A stretch of DNA of 64,000 nucleotides, taken from assembly GCF_018736145.1 (NCBI RefSeq), contig NZ_CP059997.1:7563501-7627500 (forward strand), read 5' to 3'. The notes below the pieces were generated by a model. The model did no database searches and was not told the origin of the DNA. It saw only the letters and a list, made by a program, of their open reading frames with translations. The stretch comes from Amycolatopsis sp. CA-230715 (GTDB lineage Bacteria > Actinomycetota > Actinomycetes > Mycobacteriales > Pseudonocardiaceae). This document shows positions 16,955 through 25,660 of the stretch, piece after piece; positions within the stretch are counted from its first letter, which is position 1; each line of letters opens with the position of its first letter. Position numbers and translations under genes: made by a program.

Positions 16955-17211
16955 CTCTTTCCGTGTTCTTTATGTACACAAACTTCCGGTAATCGTTTTC
17001 CTCGAGATGGGTGCTGGTATTTCGCGCGCGGGAACGTGGTTCCCCTTTGGCCGCCCGTTCACCGCCGGTTCAGAAAATCGCCGCGAGAACCCGTTCTTGG
17101 TCGGGCTTCAGGGCGAAAAGTTCCCCGGGAAACCCGGTTTCACTCGTTCGTGGGATGGGTGAGTGACTCCCGGTAATGTGCGTGGACCTGTGACTTTCCA
17201 GCGCATGCGCT

Positions 17212-17240
17212 TTGACATGACTTTTCCTTTACTGTACGTT
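17212..17240 (+). promoter_or_regulatory. Near-consensus sigma-70-type promoter for the prpF-like gene
   Basis: TTGACA at 17212-17217 and TACGTT at 17235-17240 are separated by 17 nt, close to the housekeeping consensus. It leaves an untranslated leader of about 130 nt before the likely start codon. Confidence 0.6.
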
Positions 17241-17378
17241 TAATAACGAGGCTGATGCGCGACCACCGGTGATATCGGGGCGGTCGCGGCCCTCGGGTTG
17301 ACTTCGGTGCCGCAGTCATCGGAAATGTATTCGGGTAATCCTCGAATTCTGAAAAGAATGGTAGGCGGTGTATCTGTC

Positions 17379-18521
17379 ATGTCACGGCGGGAAAGACAAG
17401 TGATCGGCGTTTCGGGCACCCTGGTCCGCGGCGGCACGAGCAAGTGCTGGTTGTTCGACGTCACGGACGTGCACGGCCGCGGCGCCTCGCTCGAGGACGT
17501 GCTCCTCGCCGCGTTCGGTTCGCAGGACCACAGCCAGATCGACGGCGTCGGCGGCGCGACGTCGACCACGTCCAAGGCCGCGATCATCTCGCACTCCTAC
17601 GAGTCCGGAGTGGACATCGACTACACGTTCGCGCAGGTCGGAGTCGGGGTGAACGAGGTGGAATGGGGCAGCAACTGCGGGAACTGCGGCACCGCGGTCG
17701 GGTTGTACGCGGTGCAGTCCGGGTTGGTCAGGCCGCGCGGCGAGCGGACGACGGTGCGGATGCGCAACACCAACACCGGATCGAGGATCGACGCGGTGGT
17801 CGACACCCCCGGCGGCCGCTTCACCCCATTCGGCGACGCGACCATCCCCGGGGTGGCCTCACCCGGTGTCGCGGTCGGCCTCGAGTTCCTCGACCCGGTG
17901 GGCAGCACCACCGGCGAGCTGCTGCCCACCGGCGCGGCGGTCGACGACTTCGCGCTGTCCGACCGGGCCGCGCCCGCGACGCTCGTCGACGCGGGCGCAC
18001 CCGCCGCGTTGTTCGACGCCGAAGCACTGGGCCTGACCGGAAGCGAGACCGTCGCCGAGTTCGCCGCGGTGCTGCCGTCGGTGCTCGAGCTCCGGCACCG
18101 CGCCGGTGTCCACATGGGACTGGTCGCTCCCGGCGGGCCGATCAGCCACGCGGTGCCCAAGTTCGGCGTCGTCGGCGCGGCGCGGGACTACACGGCGACC
18201 GACGGTACGCGGATCTCCGCCCGCGACTACGACGTCTCGGTGCGGATGGCGTCGATGCACGCGCCCCATCCGGCGATCGGGCTCACCGCCACCGTCGCGG
18301 TGGCGGCCGCGGCCACGGTGCCGGGCAGTACCGTGCGCGCCCACGCCAAGGCCAGTGACGGCGAGATCCGCCTCGGCACCCCCGCGGGCGTGGTCTCGGC
18401 CAGCCTGGTGCTCGACGGCGAACGGCTGATCGGGGTCCGGCTGAACCGGTCGGCGCGCGTGATCGCCCGCGCCGACATCTTCGTGCCGAGGGCGCAGCGC
18501 GTGCCGGTGGCGGTGCCGTGA
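17379..18521 (+). CDS. PrpF-family isomerase (AcnD-accessory/4-oxalomesaconate tautomerase fold)
   Basis: The product, about 380 residues, carries the PrpF family signature VRGGTSKCWLF near the N-terminus and the cysteine-rich SNCGNCGTAVG loop that holds the family's catalytic residues. PrpF proteins have the diaminopimelate epimerase fold and isomerise double bonds of small tricarboxylates such as 2-methylaconitate or oxalomesaconate. There is no prpC, prpD or acnD nearby, so propionate metabolism is not indicated; a specialised acid made or exported with the coupled MFS transporter is possible. ATG at 17379 is chosen, with AGGCGG upstream; ATG at 17358 is an alternative. Confidence 0.82.
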   Translation: MSRRERQVIGVSGTLVRGGTSKCWLFDVTDVHGRGASLEDVLLAAFGSQDHSQIDGVGGATSTTSKAAIISHSYESGVDIDYTFAQVGVGVNEVEWGSNCGNCGTAVGLYAVQSGLVRPRGERTTVRMRNTNTGSRIDAVVDTPGGRFTPFGDATIPGVASPGVAVGLEFLDPVGSTTGELLPTGAAVDDFALSDRAAPATLVDAGAPAALFDAEALGLTGSETVAEFAAVLPSVLELRHRAGVHMGLVAPGGPISHAVPKFGVVGAARDYTATDGTRISARDYDVSVRMASMHAPHPAIGLTATVAVAAAATVPGSTVRAHAKASDGEIRLGTPAGVVSASLVLDGERLIGVRLNRSARVIARADIFVPRAQRVPVAVP

Positions 18522-19894
18522 CCGTCACGGCTTCGCGGCCGGCGACCGGGTTCGGCGGCCGCTTCCTGACCCCGCTCGTGCTCGGCACCCTGCTCAACGC
18601 GGTCAACTCGTCGATGATCGCGGTCACCCTGGTGCCGATCGGGCGCGATCTCGGCGTGGGGCCGCAGCACACCGTGTGGCTGGTGACCGTGCTGTACCTG
18701 GTGACCGCGGTGGCGCAGCCGGTGATGGGCAGGCTGGTGGACACCTTGGGCGCGCGGCGCGTGCTCACCGCGGGGCTGGTGTCGGTGCTCGCGGCGGGCC
18801 TGCTCGGCGCGCTGGCACCGACGTTCGGGGTGCTGCTGGCGTCGAGGATCCTGCTCGGCCTCGGTACCGCGACCGGGTTCCCCGCCGCGATGGCGCTGGT
18901 GAAGGCGCGCGCGACCGCGGCGGAGGTGGCGGTGCCGGACCGGGTCCTGACCGTGCTGGCCACCTCGACGCAGGCGAGCATGGCCATCGGCCCCACGCTG
19001 GGCGGCCTGCTGGTCGGGCTCGGCGACTGGCGTTGGACCTTCGCGGTGAACGTGCCGCTGGCCGGGATCGGCCTGGCGCTGGCGTTGTGGTGGCTGCCGC
19101 GGGATTCGCCCGGTGGCGCGAAATCCTCGCGCGCGCCGGTGGACGTCGGCGGGGTCGGGTTGTTCGCGGTGGCGCTCACCGCGCTGCTGATGTTCGTGAT
19201 GCGCCCGGAAGCGGCGCGGTGGCCGTACCTGATCGCCGGTCTCGTCTCCGGCGGTGCGCTCATTTGGTGGGAGCTGCGGACGCGGCAGCCCTTCCTCGAC
19301 CTCCGCGCGCTGGCGGGTAACCGGCCGCTGATCGCCACCTACCTCCGCCAGGGGCTCGGCTACCTCGTGATCTACGCCTTCCTTTACGGCTACCCGCAAT
19401 GGCTCGCGCAGGGATACGCGCTGCCGGAGGCGATGACCGGGCTGGTGCTGCTGCCGATGTCGATCACCACCGTCACGCTGTCCGCGTTCGGCACCCGGCT
19501 CGGGCTCGGCGTGCGGGCGAGGCTGCTGCTCACCACCGGCGCGTTGCTCGTCGGCTCGCTGGCGCTGCTGCCGCTGTCCGTCGGGAGTCCATTGTGGATC
19601 GTCGTGGCGATCGGGTTCCTGTTCGGCATCGGGCAGGGCATGAGCACCGTGGCGAACCAGACCGCGCTGTACGTCCAGGCGCCCGCGGACCGCGTCGGCA
19701 CGCTTTCCGGGTTGTTCCGCACCGCCCAGTACATCGGCGCGCTGGCGTCGACGAGCGTGCTCGCGTGGGCGTTCGGCGCCGAGGCCACCGATGGCGGGCT
19801 CACCCAGCTCGCCATCGTGCTCGCCGGTGTCGCGGCGCTGCTCACCTGCGTCACCGGGTCCGACCGGGCCCTGCGCACGGTCGGCGTCAACTGA
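18518..19894 (+). CDS. Major facilitator superfamily exporter
   Basis: A 458-residue integral membrane protein with many hydrophobic segments and the motif-A-like MGRLVDTLGARRV after the second helix, as in drug:H+ antiporters. The RILLGLGTATGFPAAMALV segment fits family motif C-like helices. It starts at GTG overlapping the stop of the PrpF-like gene, so the two are co-translated; export of the product of that isomerase is the simplest reading. Its 3' end overlaps the convergent EspG gene by 8 bp. Confidence 0.88.
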   Translation: MTVTASRPATGFGGRFLTPLVLGTLLNAVNSSMIAVTLVPIGRDLGVGPQHTVWLVTVLYLVTAVAQPVMGRLVDTLGARRVLTAGLVSVLAAGLLGALAPTFGVLLASRILLGLGTATGFPAAMALVKARATAAEVAVPDRVLTVLATSTQASMAIGPTLGGLLVGLGDWRWTFAVNVPLAGIGLALALWWLPRDSPGGAKSSRAPVDVGGVGLFAVALTALLMFVMRPEAARWPYLIAGLVSGGALIWWELRTRQPFLDLRALAGNRPLIATYLRQGLGYLVIYAFLYGYPQWLAQGYALPEAMTGLVLLPMSITTVTLSAFGTRLGLGVRARLLLTTGALLVGSLALLPLSVGSPLWIVVAIGFLFGIGQGMSTVANQTALYVQAPADRVGTLSGLFRTAQYIGALASTSVLAWAFGAEATDGGLTQLAIVLAGVAALLTCVTGSDRALRTVGVN

Positions 19895-20615
19895 GCTGCT
19901 GGTGGGTGTTGTTGAGGGTGCGCACGACGAGGTGGGGGCTGCCCGGCGTGAGTTCGACGTGGTCGTCGCCGGTGAGGTAGGTCAGGATGCGGCCCCGGCC
20001 GGTGAGGTCGATCGCGCTGATCGGCAGGCTGCGCTCGCGTTCACCGGCCGGGGTTCGCACCGCCGTGTAGAGCTGGTGGACCGCGTCGCGCGGCGCGCAC
20101 ATCAGGGCAGCCAGGTATTGGGCGTCACGGGTGTCGCCGGATGCCGTGTCCGTGCCGTCCATGAGCGCGCGGGGCACCGCGACCGTGCGCACCTCGGCGC
20201 CGGGCAGCTCGGGCAGCGCCTCCAGCAGGTGGGTCGCGAGGAACTCGGGTTCGACGGGATCGAGCATCACCACGTCCTCACCCACGACGACCCGCACCGC
20301 GTCGCGGCCCCGAGCGGCGACCAGGATCGCGGCCGTGGTGCCGTCCGCGAAGGAGTTCCAGGCGTAGAACTCCCGATCGGGGCCGGTGAGCACCGCGACG
20401 GTGTTCTTCCACACCGGGTGCAGCTGATCCCGGCGCGCGAAACCCCGGTCCCGCAAGGCATCCATGGTTTCCGCCGCGAGGGCGGTGCGAGCGTCCTCGG
20501 TCATCCAGTAGTGCCAGTTGGTGCCGATGACGGCAGGGAGGGGCCCGTTCGAGCCGGCCATTTCGCACGCCGTCACGAACACCATCTTCGGTAGCACCAC
20601 CGGCTGGTCAATCAC
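19887..20615 (-). CDS. EspG-family ESX secretion-associated protein
   Basis: The 242-residue product matches the EspG family, cytosolic chaperones that bind the helical tip of PPE-type substrates for type VII secretion. Family-like segments include APRDAVHQLYTAVR and a C-terminal LTYLTGDDHVELTPG. It is the last gene of a four-gene minus-strand set with a PPE-like protein, a DUF3558 lipoprotein and a small helical protein. No ESX core gene (EccC, EccD, MycP) is in the window, so it must serve a system encoded elsewhere. Confidence 0.82.
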   Translation of the reverse strand: MIDQPVVLPKMVFVTACEMAGSNGPLPAVIGTNWHYWMTEDARTALAAETMDALRDRGFARRDQLHPVWKNTVAVLTGPDREFYAWNSFADGTTAAILVAARGRDAVRVVVGEDVVMLDPVEPEFLATHLLEALPELPGAEVRTVAVPRALMDGTDTASGDTRDAQYLAALMCAPRDAVHQLYTAVRTPAGERERSLPISAIDLTGRGRILTYLTGDDHVELTPGSPHLVVRTLNNTHQQLS

Positions 20616-20660
20616 GAGACCCCCGCGATCAGGGCAGTGACACGAACAAGGACGGACGGA

Positions 20661-21983
20661 TCAGGCGCCGATGGTGGGTGGCATCACCGGCAGCCCGGTC
20701 ACCGGGTCGGTGGCGTTCTCGGCCTCGTCGTCCGTTTCGGCGATGGTGTCCGGCAGACCGTACTTCCGGTGGTGCTCGCGGTCGTCGTCCTTCCCCCGGC
20801 CGCCACCCGGCACGATCCCGCCCTCCGGCGCGCCTTTCGCACCACGGCCCCCGGCGGTGGCGCTCCGGCTCCCGGTTGCGCCGGGTTCGACGGCGGTGCC
20901 ACCGGATCGGGCGCCCGGCGCGTGTCCCGTGCCTCCGTTCGCACCACCGCGTGCGGTGCTCCCCGGTGCGGCCGTCGTCCCCGGCATGCCGAACCCGATT
21001 CCGGTGCTCGTCCCGGTGGACATGGACGGTGTCGAGCCGGGTGGTACCGCTGAACGGGTGCCATCGGGAATCTCAGGAGGTACGTACCCCGCGGTCGTGG
21101 TGCCCTCCTCGGCCGGGTGGCCTCCGCCGACCGGTGTGCCCCCTGCGCCACCGGTCGGCGGAGGTACCCGGCCCGCACCATCGCCGCCGGTACCGGGGGA
21201 CACCGGTGGACCGGCGGGACCGGGAGCGCCAGGGCCGGGCTTGCCGTGCCCGGGTTCGCTGGGGCCGGGTTGGCCGGGGTGCTTCACCACCGGTTCCGGC
21301 CCGCCGTGGCCCGTTGGTCCGTGAGGACCCGACGGCCCGTGCCGCATGGTGAAATCCTTGCCGTCGTAGGCGCCCAGCACCCCGTAGTCACCGTTGAGGC
21401 CGCTGGCGCTGGCACCGGTGTCGGCCGCGTAACGGCTGTAGAGCTCCAGATTCCGGTTCGCGGTCGCGTTGTAGCTTTCGATGGCGTCCTCGACGTCGGT
21501 GTTCCACGGCGTGATCTCGTCCCAGAAGTCCTTCTCCGGCGGCTTCGGCGGCATCGGCTCCAGATGGTGCTGAACGTAGTCGAACCCGTCCGCCGTCGCG
21601 CCGAGGTTGTCGGCGTTCGCGGTGAACCGCTCCGCCGCCGCGTTCGTGACCGCGCGGAACTTGTCGATCCTGGCGTCCGCGCTGTCCGCGCCCTGCCCGG
21701 TCCACGACGCCCGCAACGCGGTCAGCATCCTGCCGATGTCGTCACTGGCCTTCTGGTGCGCGGTGGCCAGGTCGTGTGCCCCGCGTGTGCCTTGGTGCCA
21801 GTCCTCCGAGCGACCGTTCTTGATGTCCTCCACGATCTGCGGCAAGCCCATCGCCTGCGGCAAGTCCGCGCTCCCGCCGAAGGTCAGCGGTTCGGACAGG
21901 AAGTCCCCGATCGCCCCGAACGCGTCTTCCACGCCCTCGGCGATCGTGCTGACCACTTCACCGAGCTGATCGAACGGAACCAT
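20661..21983 (-). CDS. PPE/WXG-type putative ESX substrate with Gly/Pro-rich tail
   Basis: A 440-residue protein. The N-terminal 230 residues are predicted helical with a WXG-type turn (SWTGQGAD); residues from about 235 on are almost wholly Gly, Pro, Thr and Ser with HGP and GTG repeats. This layout, helical hairpin plus disordered tail, is that of PPE-like type VII secretion substrates. The ATG at 21983 lies after a GGGGGG site and directly follows the DUF3558 gene (2 nt gap). EspG downstream is its likely chaperone. The tail could cross or decorate the cell wall; that is inference. Confidence 0.75.
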   Translation of the reverse strand: MVPFDQLGEVVSTIAEGVEDAFGAIGDFLSEPLTFGGSADLPQAMGLPQIVEDIKNGRSEDWHQGTRGAHDLATAHQKASDDIGRMLTALRASWTGQGADSADARIDKFRAVTNAAAERFTANADNLGATADGFDYVQHHLEPMPPKPPEKDFWDEITPWNTDVEDAIESYNATANRNLELYSRYAADTGASASGLNGDYGVLGAYDGKDFTMRHGPSGPHGPTGHGGPEPVVKHPGQPGPSEPGHGKPGPGAPGPAGPPVSPGTGGDGAGRVPPPTGGAGGTPVGGGHPAEEGTTTAGYVPPEIPDGTRSAVPPGSTPSMSTGTSTGIGFGMPGTTAAPGSTARGGANGGTGHAPGARSGGTAVEPGATGSRSATAGGRGAKGAPEGGIVPGGGRGKDDDREHHRKYGLPDTIAETDDEAENATDPVTGLPVMPPTIGA

Positions 21984-21985
21984 GG

Positions 21986-22618
21986 TTACCCCCCGACTTT
22001 CTGCCGCAACGTCGACACCGCCGCGTCGGCCGCACGCACGGCGACGGTGCACGGATCGACCTTCCCGATCTTGCTGTCCCCCAGGAAAAGCCCGACATCC
22101 ACCGTCGCGGTGTCGAGCAGTCCGACGCTGATGTTGCAATACCGATCGGGCTTGCCGCCCGACGGAGTCACGCTCGCGACGGCGGGAAAGCCTTGAATGG
22201 CGGACAGCACTTTCCACACCTCGGCCTTCGGCTGCACGTTCGCGTACAACCCGCTCAGGCCATGCCGTGGCTCGGTGTCCAGGGTCACGGCTATCGTCGC
22301 ACCGCTATCGGTCGACCAGAAGCAGTTGGGACCGATACCCGAAATGTCGTCACGCTTCTGGCTCACTTTGTTCCCGAGAGCGTCCTTCACCTGCTGTGGC
22401 GTCAAGACGGTGCACGGATCGCCTGCCATTGCCGAGTCGGGGAGCGGGGAAGGTACCTTCGGTGCGCCCGCGAACGGCACCGCGGTCGTAGCTGTCTGCG
22501 GAATACTGTTGGCCGCTGGTGAATCCTGAGGCGCCGCAGGCGTTCCGCGCGAGCACCCCGCGGCCGCGGCAGTCATCGCGCAGACCCCGACGATCGTGGC
22601 GATCCGGTGGTGGCTCAT
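21986..22618 (-). CDS. DUF3558 lipoprotein
   Basis: The 210-residue protein has an N-terminal signal with lipobox AAAGC and then the DUF3558 pattern: DPCTVLTPQQVKDALG, a Cys-containing CFWSTDSG strand, and a C-terminal DPCTVAVRAADAAVSTL. These lipoproteins are common beside ESX accessory genes in Pseudonocardiaceae; their function is not known. Its ATG overlaps the stop of the preceding small gene (ATGA), and the PPE-like gene follows after 2 nt, so the set is tightly coupled. Confidence 0.85.
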   Translation of the reverse strand: MSHHRIATIVGVCAMTAAAAGCSRGTPAAPQDSPAANSIPQTATTAVPFAGAPKVPSPLPDSAMAGDPCTVLTPQQVKDALGNKVSQKRDDISGIGPNCFWSTDSGATIAVTLDTEPRHGLSGLYANVQPKAEVWKVLSAIQGFPAVASVTPSGGKPDRYCNISVGLLDTATVDVGLFLGDSKIGKVDPCTVAVRAADAAVSTLRQKVGG

Positions 22619-23085
22619 CCGGCGTAGCCCTCGCCTTCGGGGGTCTTCCTCAGATGTCTCGCGCCGTCCTCATCGGTCTCTTCCGTACGCCCCACCGCTT
22701 GGCGCAACCGGCGGATGAGTTCTGCCAGGTAATCGACCTCGACGTGAAGATGCCCCGCACCGTAGGCGAAGGCGCCAGGCTGTTGACCCTGCCGGGTGAG
22801 CGAGCCGTGGTAGTCCGCGCTCGCCGGGTCGTGCGCGGGGGGCGTGAGGCTTTCCAGCTCATCGGCTTTGCGCTGCAGGTGCACCAACTCTGTGCGAATC
22901 CGGATGGTTTCGTCGAGAAGGTGGTTCGCCTGGTCCAGGTCGAGGGTGAAACCGGATCGGCCTGCGGAGGCTGCGGCCGCGTCGGCGTCGGCGATCGCCG
23001 CGTCCGCGATCCAGATGTCCATGCCATCCATCCAGCGCAACGAGCCCAGGGCACCAAGCGGCTGGGCGTTCGCGGGTTCGCTCAT
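22615..23085 (-). CDS. Small helical protein, first gene of the ESX accessory operon
   Basis: A 156-residue acidic protein without signal peptide, rich in helix-forming heptads (DLDQANHLLDETIRIRTELV and VDYLAELIRRLRQAVG). No named family is recognised; by size and position it may be a WXG100-like partner or chaperone. The ATG at 23085 has GGAGGG 8 nt upstream; the open frame continues to 23415 but that part is not coding-like. Its stop overlaps the DUF3558 start. Confidence 0.7.
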   Translation of the reverse strand: MSEPANAQPLGALGSLRWMDGMDIWIADAAIADADAAAASAGRSGFTLDLDQANHLLDETIRIRTELVHLQRKADELESLTPPAHDPASADYHGSLTRQGQQPGAFAYGAGHLHVEVDYLAELIRRLRQAVGRTEETDEDGARHLRKTPEGEGYAG

Positions 23086-23239
23086 CGGCCGTGCCCTCCC
23101 CCGGCGCGCGCCTGCGCGTGCGCCGTTCCCCTCGGCGACACCTGGTGGAAGGACGCTGGTAACGTGAAGCCCTTCCACAGCATTCTCTACTGTAGCGGGC
23201 CGATCACGCTCCGGAAGGCTTTCTTCGCATAGAACGCCA

Positions 23240-23261
23240 ATTCGTGTGAAATCACCCGAAT
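23240..23261. promoter_or_regulatory. 22-bp near-perfect palindrome upstream of the ESX accessory operon
   Basis: Arms ATTCGTGTGA (23240-23249) and TCACCCGAAT (23252-23261) match at 9 of 10 positions around a 2-bp centre. It lies about 155 bp upstream of the operon's first start codon, in 274 bases that otherwise hold no gene. A dimeric repressor or activator site is likely. Confidence 0.45.
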
Positions 23262-23359
23262 GCACGAAGATCGTCAATCGCCGATTATTTTGATCTGGTG
23301 CGGTGCGTGGGTGCGGACCGTGCCGGTGGCGCTTGGTCTTTGGTGGAAGATCATACACC

Positions 23360-24217
23360 TCAAGGGTTATACAGACCTGCGTGCGCCTGATCGATCGCGT
23401 CCACAGTGGATTCACCTGATTCAGAATCGCACCGCTGGTTCGGCAGGAACTGTGCTCGATCGCTTGCCGTGAAAGGATTCTCGGGAAGTCTCGCGCGGCT
23501 CGTTCCGGTCAGTACCTTGCCGGTGAGGAAAGCGGACTGGGCCGACGCGGGGCCCGCCGGTCTGGCGACCCGGCGCAGCCGGTGCCAGTGCCATGCCGGT
23601 CCCGATCGGGTCGCGGGCGCGGGTGGCACCGGGACCGGTGTGCGGAACCGGATCGGGGCCGGGATGATGTCGCAGAGGACCAGTTCGCGCCGCCGCCGCG
23701 CCCACCAGCGGCGGGTGAGCAGTGCGCCGAGTGTGGCGCCGAGCGTGTTCAGCACGACGTCGTCGGTGGCGGCCACCCTGCCGGTGAGGAACAGGTACTG
23801 CGCCGCTTCGATCGCGGACGACAGCACGACCGCGCCCCCGGCGATCCTGCCCACCGAGCGCAGGCGCGCCGACCGAACCGGCATCAGCGCCCCGAGTGGC
23901 AGGAGCAGCAGGAGGTTCGCGGCCGCCTGCCACAGCGGGTCGCTGCTCGACGGCAGTTCGTCGAGCGCGTCGGCGATCTCGGTGCCCGGCGTGAGATCGG
24001 CGGTGCTGGCCTGGCCGGGGATGGGCTTGCCGACCAGGTACAGCACGCAGCACGCGGAGAACACCAGCAGCACGTCGCAGACCGCGGTGGCGCCGGGGTC
24101 GCGCTGGCCCGATCGCTTGCGGCGCATCGCGAGCAGGCCGCAGAACAGCACGGCGGGCGGGACGCCCAGCGTGGCGAGGGTGATCAGTTCACCGAATGTC
24201 CGGAGCAGCTGTGCCAT
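23360..24217 (-). CDS. VanZ-like membrane protein
   Basis: A 285-residue protein with about five hydrophobic segments and the VanZ-family features: polar residues in LWQAAANLLLLLPLGALMP and SAIEAAQYLFLTGRVAATDDVVLNTLGATLG. VanZ relatives give low-level teicoplanin resistance or act in the envelope by an unclear mechanism. The last 80 or so residues are basic, hydrophilic and unlike the family, so the C-terminus may be unstructured. The ATG at 24217 follows AAGGGA. It lies 38 nt downstream of the lytic transglycosylase gene in the same direction, suggesting co-transcription. Confidence 0.75.
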   Translation of the reverse strand: MAQLLRTFGELITLATLGVPPAVLFCGLLAMRRKRSGQRDPGATAVCDVLLVFSACCVLYLVGKPIPGQASTADLTPGTEIADALDELPSSSDPLWQAAANLLLLLPLGALMPVRSARLRSVGRIAGGAVVLSSAIEAAQYLFLTGRVAATDDVVLNTLGATLGALLTRRWWARRRRELVLCDIIPAPIRFRTPVPVPPAPATRSGPAWHWHRLRRVARPAGPASAQSAFLTGKVLTGTSRARLPENPFTASDRAQFLPNQRCDSESGESTVDAIDQAHAGLYNP

Positions 24218-24255
24218 TCGCGATTCCCTTCGGCCCCGGTGCCTCGGACGTCGGT

Positions 24256-25488
24256 TCAGCCGGACGTGCTGGCGCCCCCGGTGCTGGTCGTGGGCCCGGT
24301 ACTGGTGGGCGGCGTGGTGTCCGCGGGCGGCTTCGACGGCGACGAGGTGGTCTGCGGCGGGCTGCTCGGCGTGGACGGGGTCGTCGTCGGCGGTTTCGGC
24401 GTGCTGGTGGCAGGCGGAGGTGTCGTCACCGGCGGAGTGGTGGGCGTGGTCGTCGGCGGCTTCGTCGGCGTCGACGGCGGGGTGCCCGGTGTCGACGGCG
24501 GCGTGGTGCCGGGCGGTGTGGTGCCGGGGGGAGGTGTCGTGCCGGGCGGCGGCGTCACCGGCGGCGTTCCGGGCGGCGGCACCGGTCCCGGGCCGGGCTC
24601 GGTGGCCGGGGCCGCGGGCACGTCCGGCGCGCCGACCGGGACGGGGCTGTCCGGCAGCGGGGCGACACCCTTGCGGTACGCCTCCGCCCAGCGGATCACC
24701 GTGTCGGCGTAGGAGGCGGAGTTGTTGTAGCGGAGCACCGCCGCCCGCAGCGAGGCGGGCTGGCTCAGATCGAGCCCGCCCGAACACAGGTAGCGCGCGG
24801 TGGCCAGCGCGGCGTCGTAGATGTTGTTCGGGTCGTTCTTCCCGTCGCCGTTGCCGTCCGCGCCGTAGGCGCGCCACGTGCCGGGGATGAACTGCGACGG
24901 GCCGACGGCGCGGTCCCAGACCGTGTCGCCGTCGTAGCGGCCGCCGTCGGTGTCGGCGATGGCGGCCACCGCGCCGAAGCCGTTGAGCACCGGCCCGAGG
25001 ATCGGCCGGAGCGTGGTGCCGTTCGCGTCGACGTACCCGCCGCGCGCGTGGTTGGACTCGATGCGCCCGATGCTCGCGAGCAGCGCCCAGTCGAGGTGGC
25101 ACCCCGGCCGCTCGGCCGCCATCAGATCGGCGGCCTTGCGGTAGGCCTTGAGCGCGGTGCCGGGGATCCCGAGCGGACCGCTCGGCAACGAGTACGCGAC
25201 CGGGGCCAGCGCCGAGCCCGGTGCGCCGAGCGGCACCGGTGAGACCGGTTCCGGCAGGCTGCCGTCCACGGAGATCGGGCCGGACGGCACGGCCGAGAGC
25301 GGGTGCGAAGGCGGCAGGAGCGGCGTGGCGCCGGACGCGGACGGCTGGATCACGGCCATCGTGGTCGACGCCGCCGAGGCCACCGGGAGTATCGCGAGCG
25401 CGCCGCCGACCATGGCCAGTGCCGTCCGGTGCGGCAGCCCGGTCAGCCTCGCGGCGTTGCGGGCCGCTGCGGAAATTCGGCTTCGCAT
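24256..25488 (-). CDS. Secreted lytic transglycosylase with Pro/Thr-rich tail
   Basis: The 410-residue product has a signal peptide, then a lysozyme-like catalytic domain (about 110-270) with the Glu of SIGRIESNHARGG and the VGPSQFIPGTWRAYG signature of actinobacterial soluble murein transglycosylases. It cleaves peptidoglycan glycan strands outside the membrane. The C-terminal 130 residues are low-complexity PPGTTPP/TPP repeats likely to span the wall. ATG at 25488 with AAAGGAGC 8 nt upstream is better than a TTG two codons earlier. Confidence 0.88.
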   Translation of the reverse strand: MRSRISAAARNAARLTGLPHRTALAMVGGALAILPVASAASTTMAVIQPSASGATPLLPPSHPLSAVPSGPISVDGSLPEPVSPVPLGAPGSALAPVAYSLPSGPLGIPGTALKAYRKAADLMAAERPGCHLDWALLASIGRIESNHARGGYVDANGTTLRPILGPVLNGFGAVAAIADTDGGRYDGDTVWDRAVGPSQFIPGTWRAYGADGNGDGKNDPNNIYDAALATARYLCSGGLDLSQPASLRAAVLRYNNSASYADTVIRWAEAYRKGVAPLPDSPVPVGAPDVPAAPATEPGPGPVPPPGTPPVTPPPGTTPPPGTTPPGTTPPSTPGTPPSTPTKPPTTTPTTPPVTTPPPATSTPKPPTTTPSTPSSPPQTTSSPSKPPADTTPPTSTGPTTSTGGASTSG

Positions 25489-25529
25489 GGTCAAAGCTCC
25501 TTTGCTTTGCGGAGTGCGCGGTGCCCCTC

Positions 25530-25544
25530 GGTAATCGAGTTACC
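25530..25544. promoter_or_regulatory. GGTAA/TTACC inverted repeat in the transglycosylase leader
   Basis: GGTAATCGAGTTACC lies 42-56 bp upstream of the transglycosylase start, and other TTAC-containing words occur within 60 bp. GTTAC-type elements are known for the MtrA response regulator, which controls wall hydrolases in related bacteria; assignment here is tentative. Confidence 0.3.
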
Positions 25545-25660
25545 AGCCGGTAGGTCCGTAACGGTTATAGCAAACTTTGGCTGCGGTAAGGGAATTTCCC
25601 CGGTATTGCCCGGAACTTGTCACGATTACGCGAAAACCGGCTGGTGTTGTTGTCAGGTGA

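Larger units (their letters stand above)
16754..17378. other. Intergenic region with divergent regulatory elements
   Basis: About 625 bases without a supported gene. It has clearly lower GC than the neighbours, an inverted repeat at 16928-16954 and a near-consensus promoter at 17212-17240. It separates the minus-strand lipoprotein from the plus-strand prpF-like gene. Confidence 0.6.

Noticed and set aside
16935..17162. 75-codon ORF in the gap before the PrpF-like gene
   Set aside because: No ribosome site and its third codon positions are AT-rich, unlike every real gene here; its ATG lies within the inverted repeat.
24256..24640. Possible CRISPR or tandem-repeat array
   Set aside because: The repetition is a coding PPGTTPP/TPP tail of the transglycosylase, with imperfect short periods and no spacers.
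25489..25660. c-di-AMP (ydaO-type) riboswitch before the lytic transglycosylase
   Set aside because: Such riboswitches often precede actinobacterial wall hydrolases, but the conserved GGGGAACC- and GGGGUGAAUC-like elements are not found in these 172 bases.
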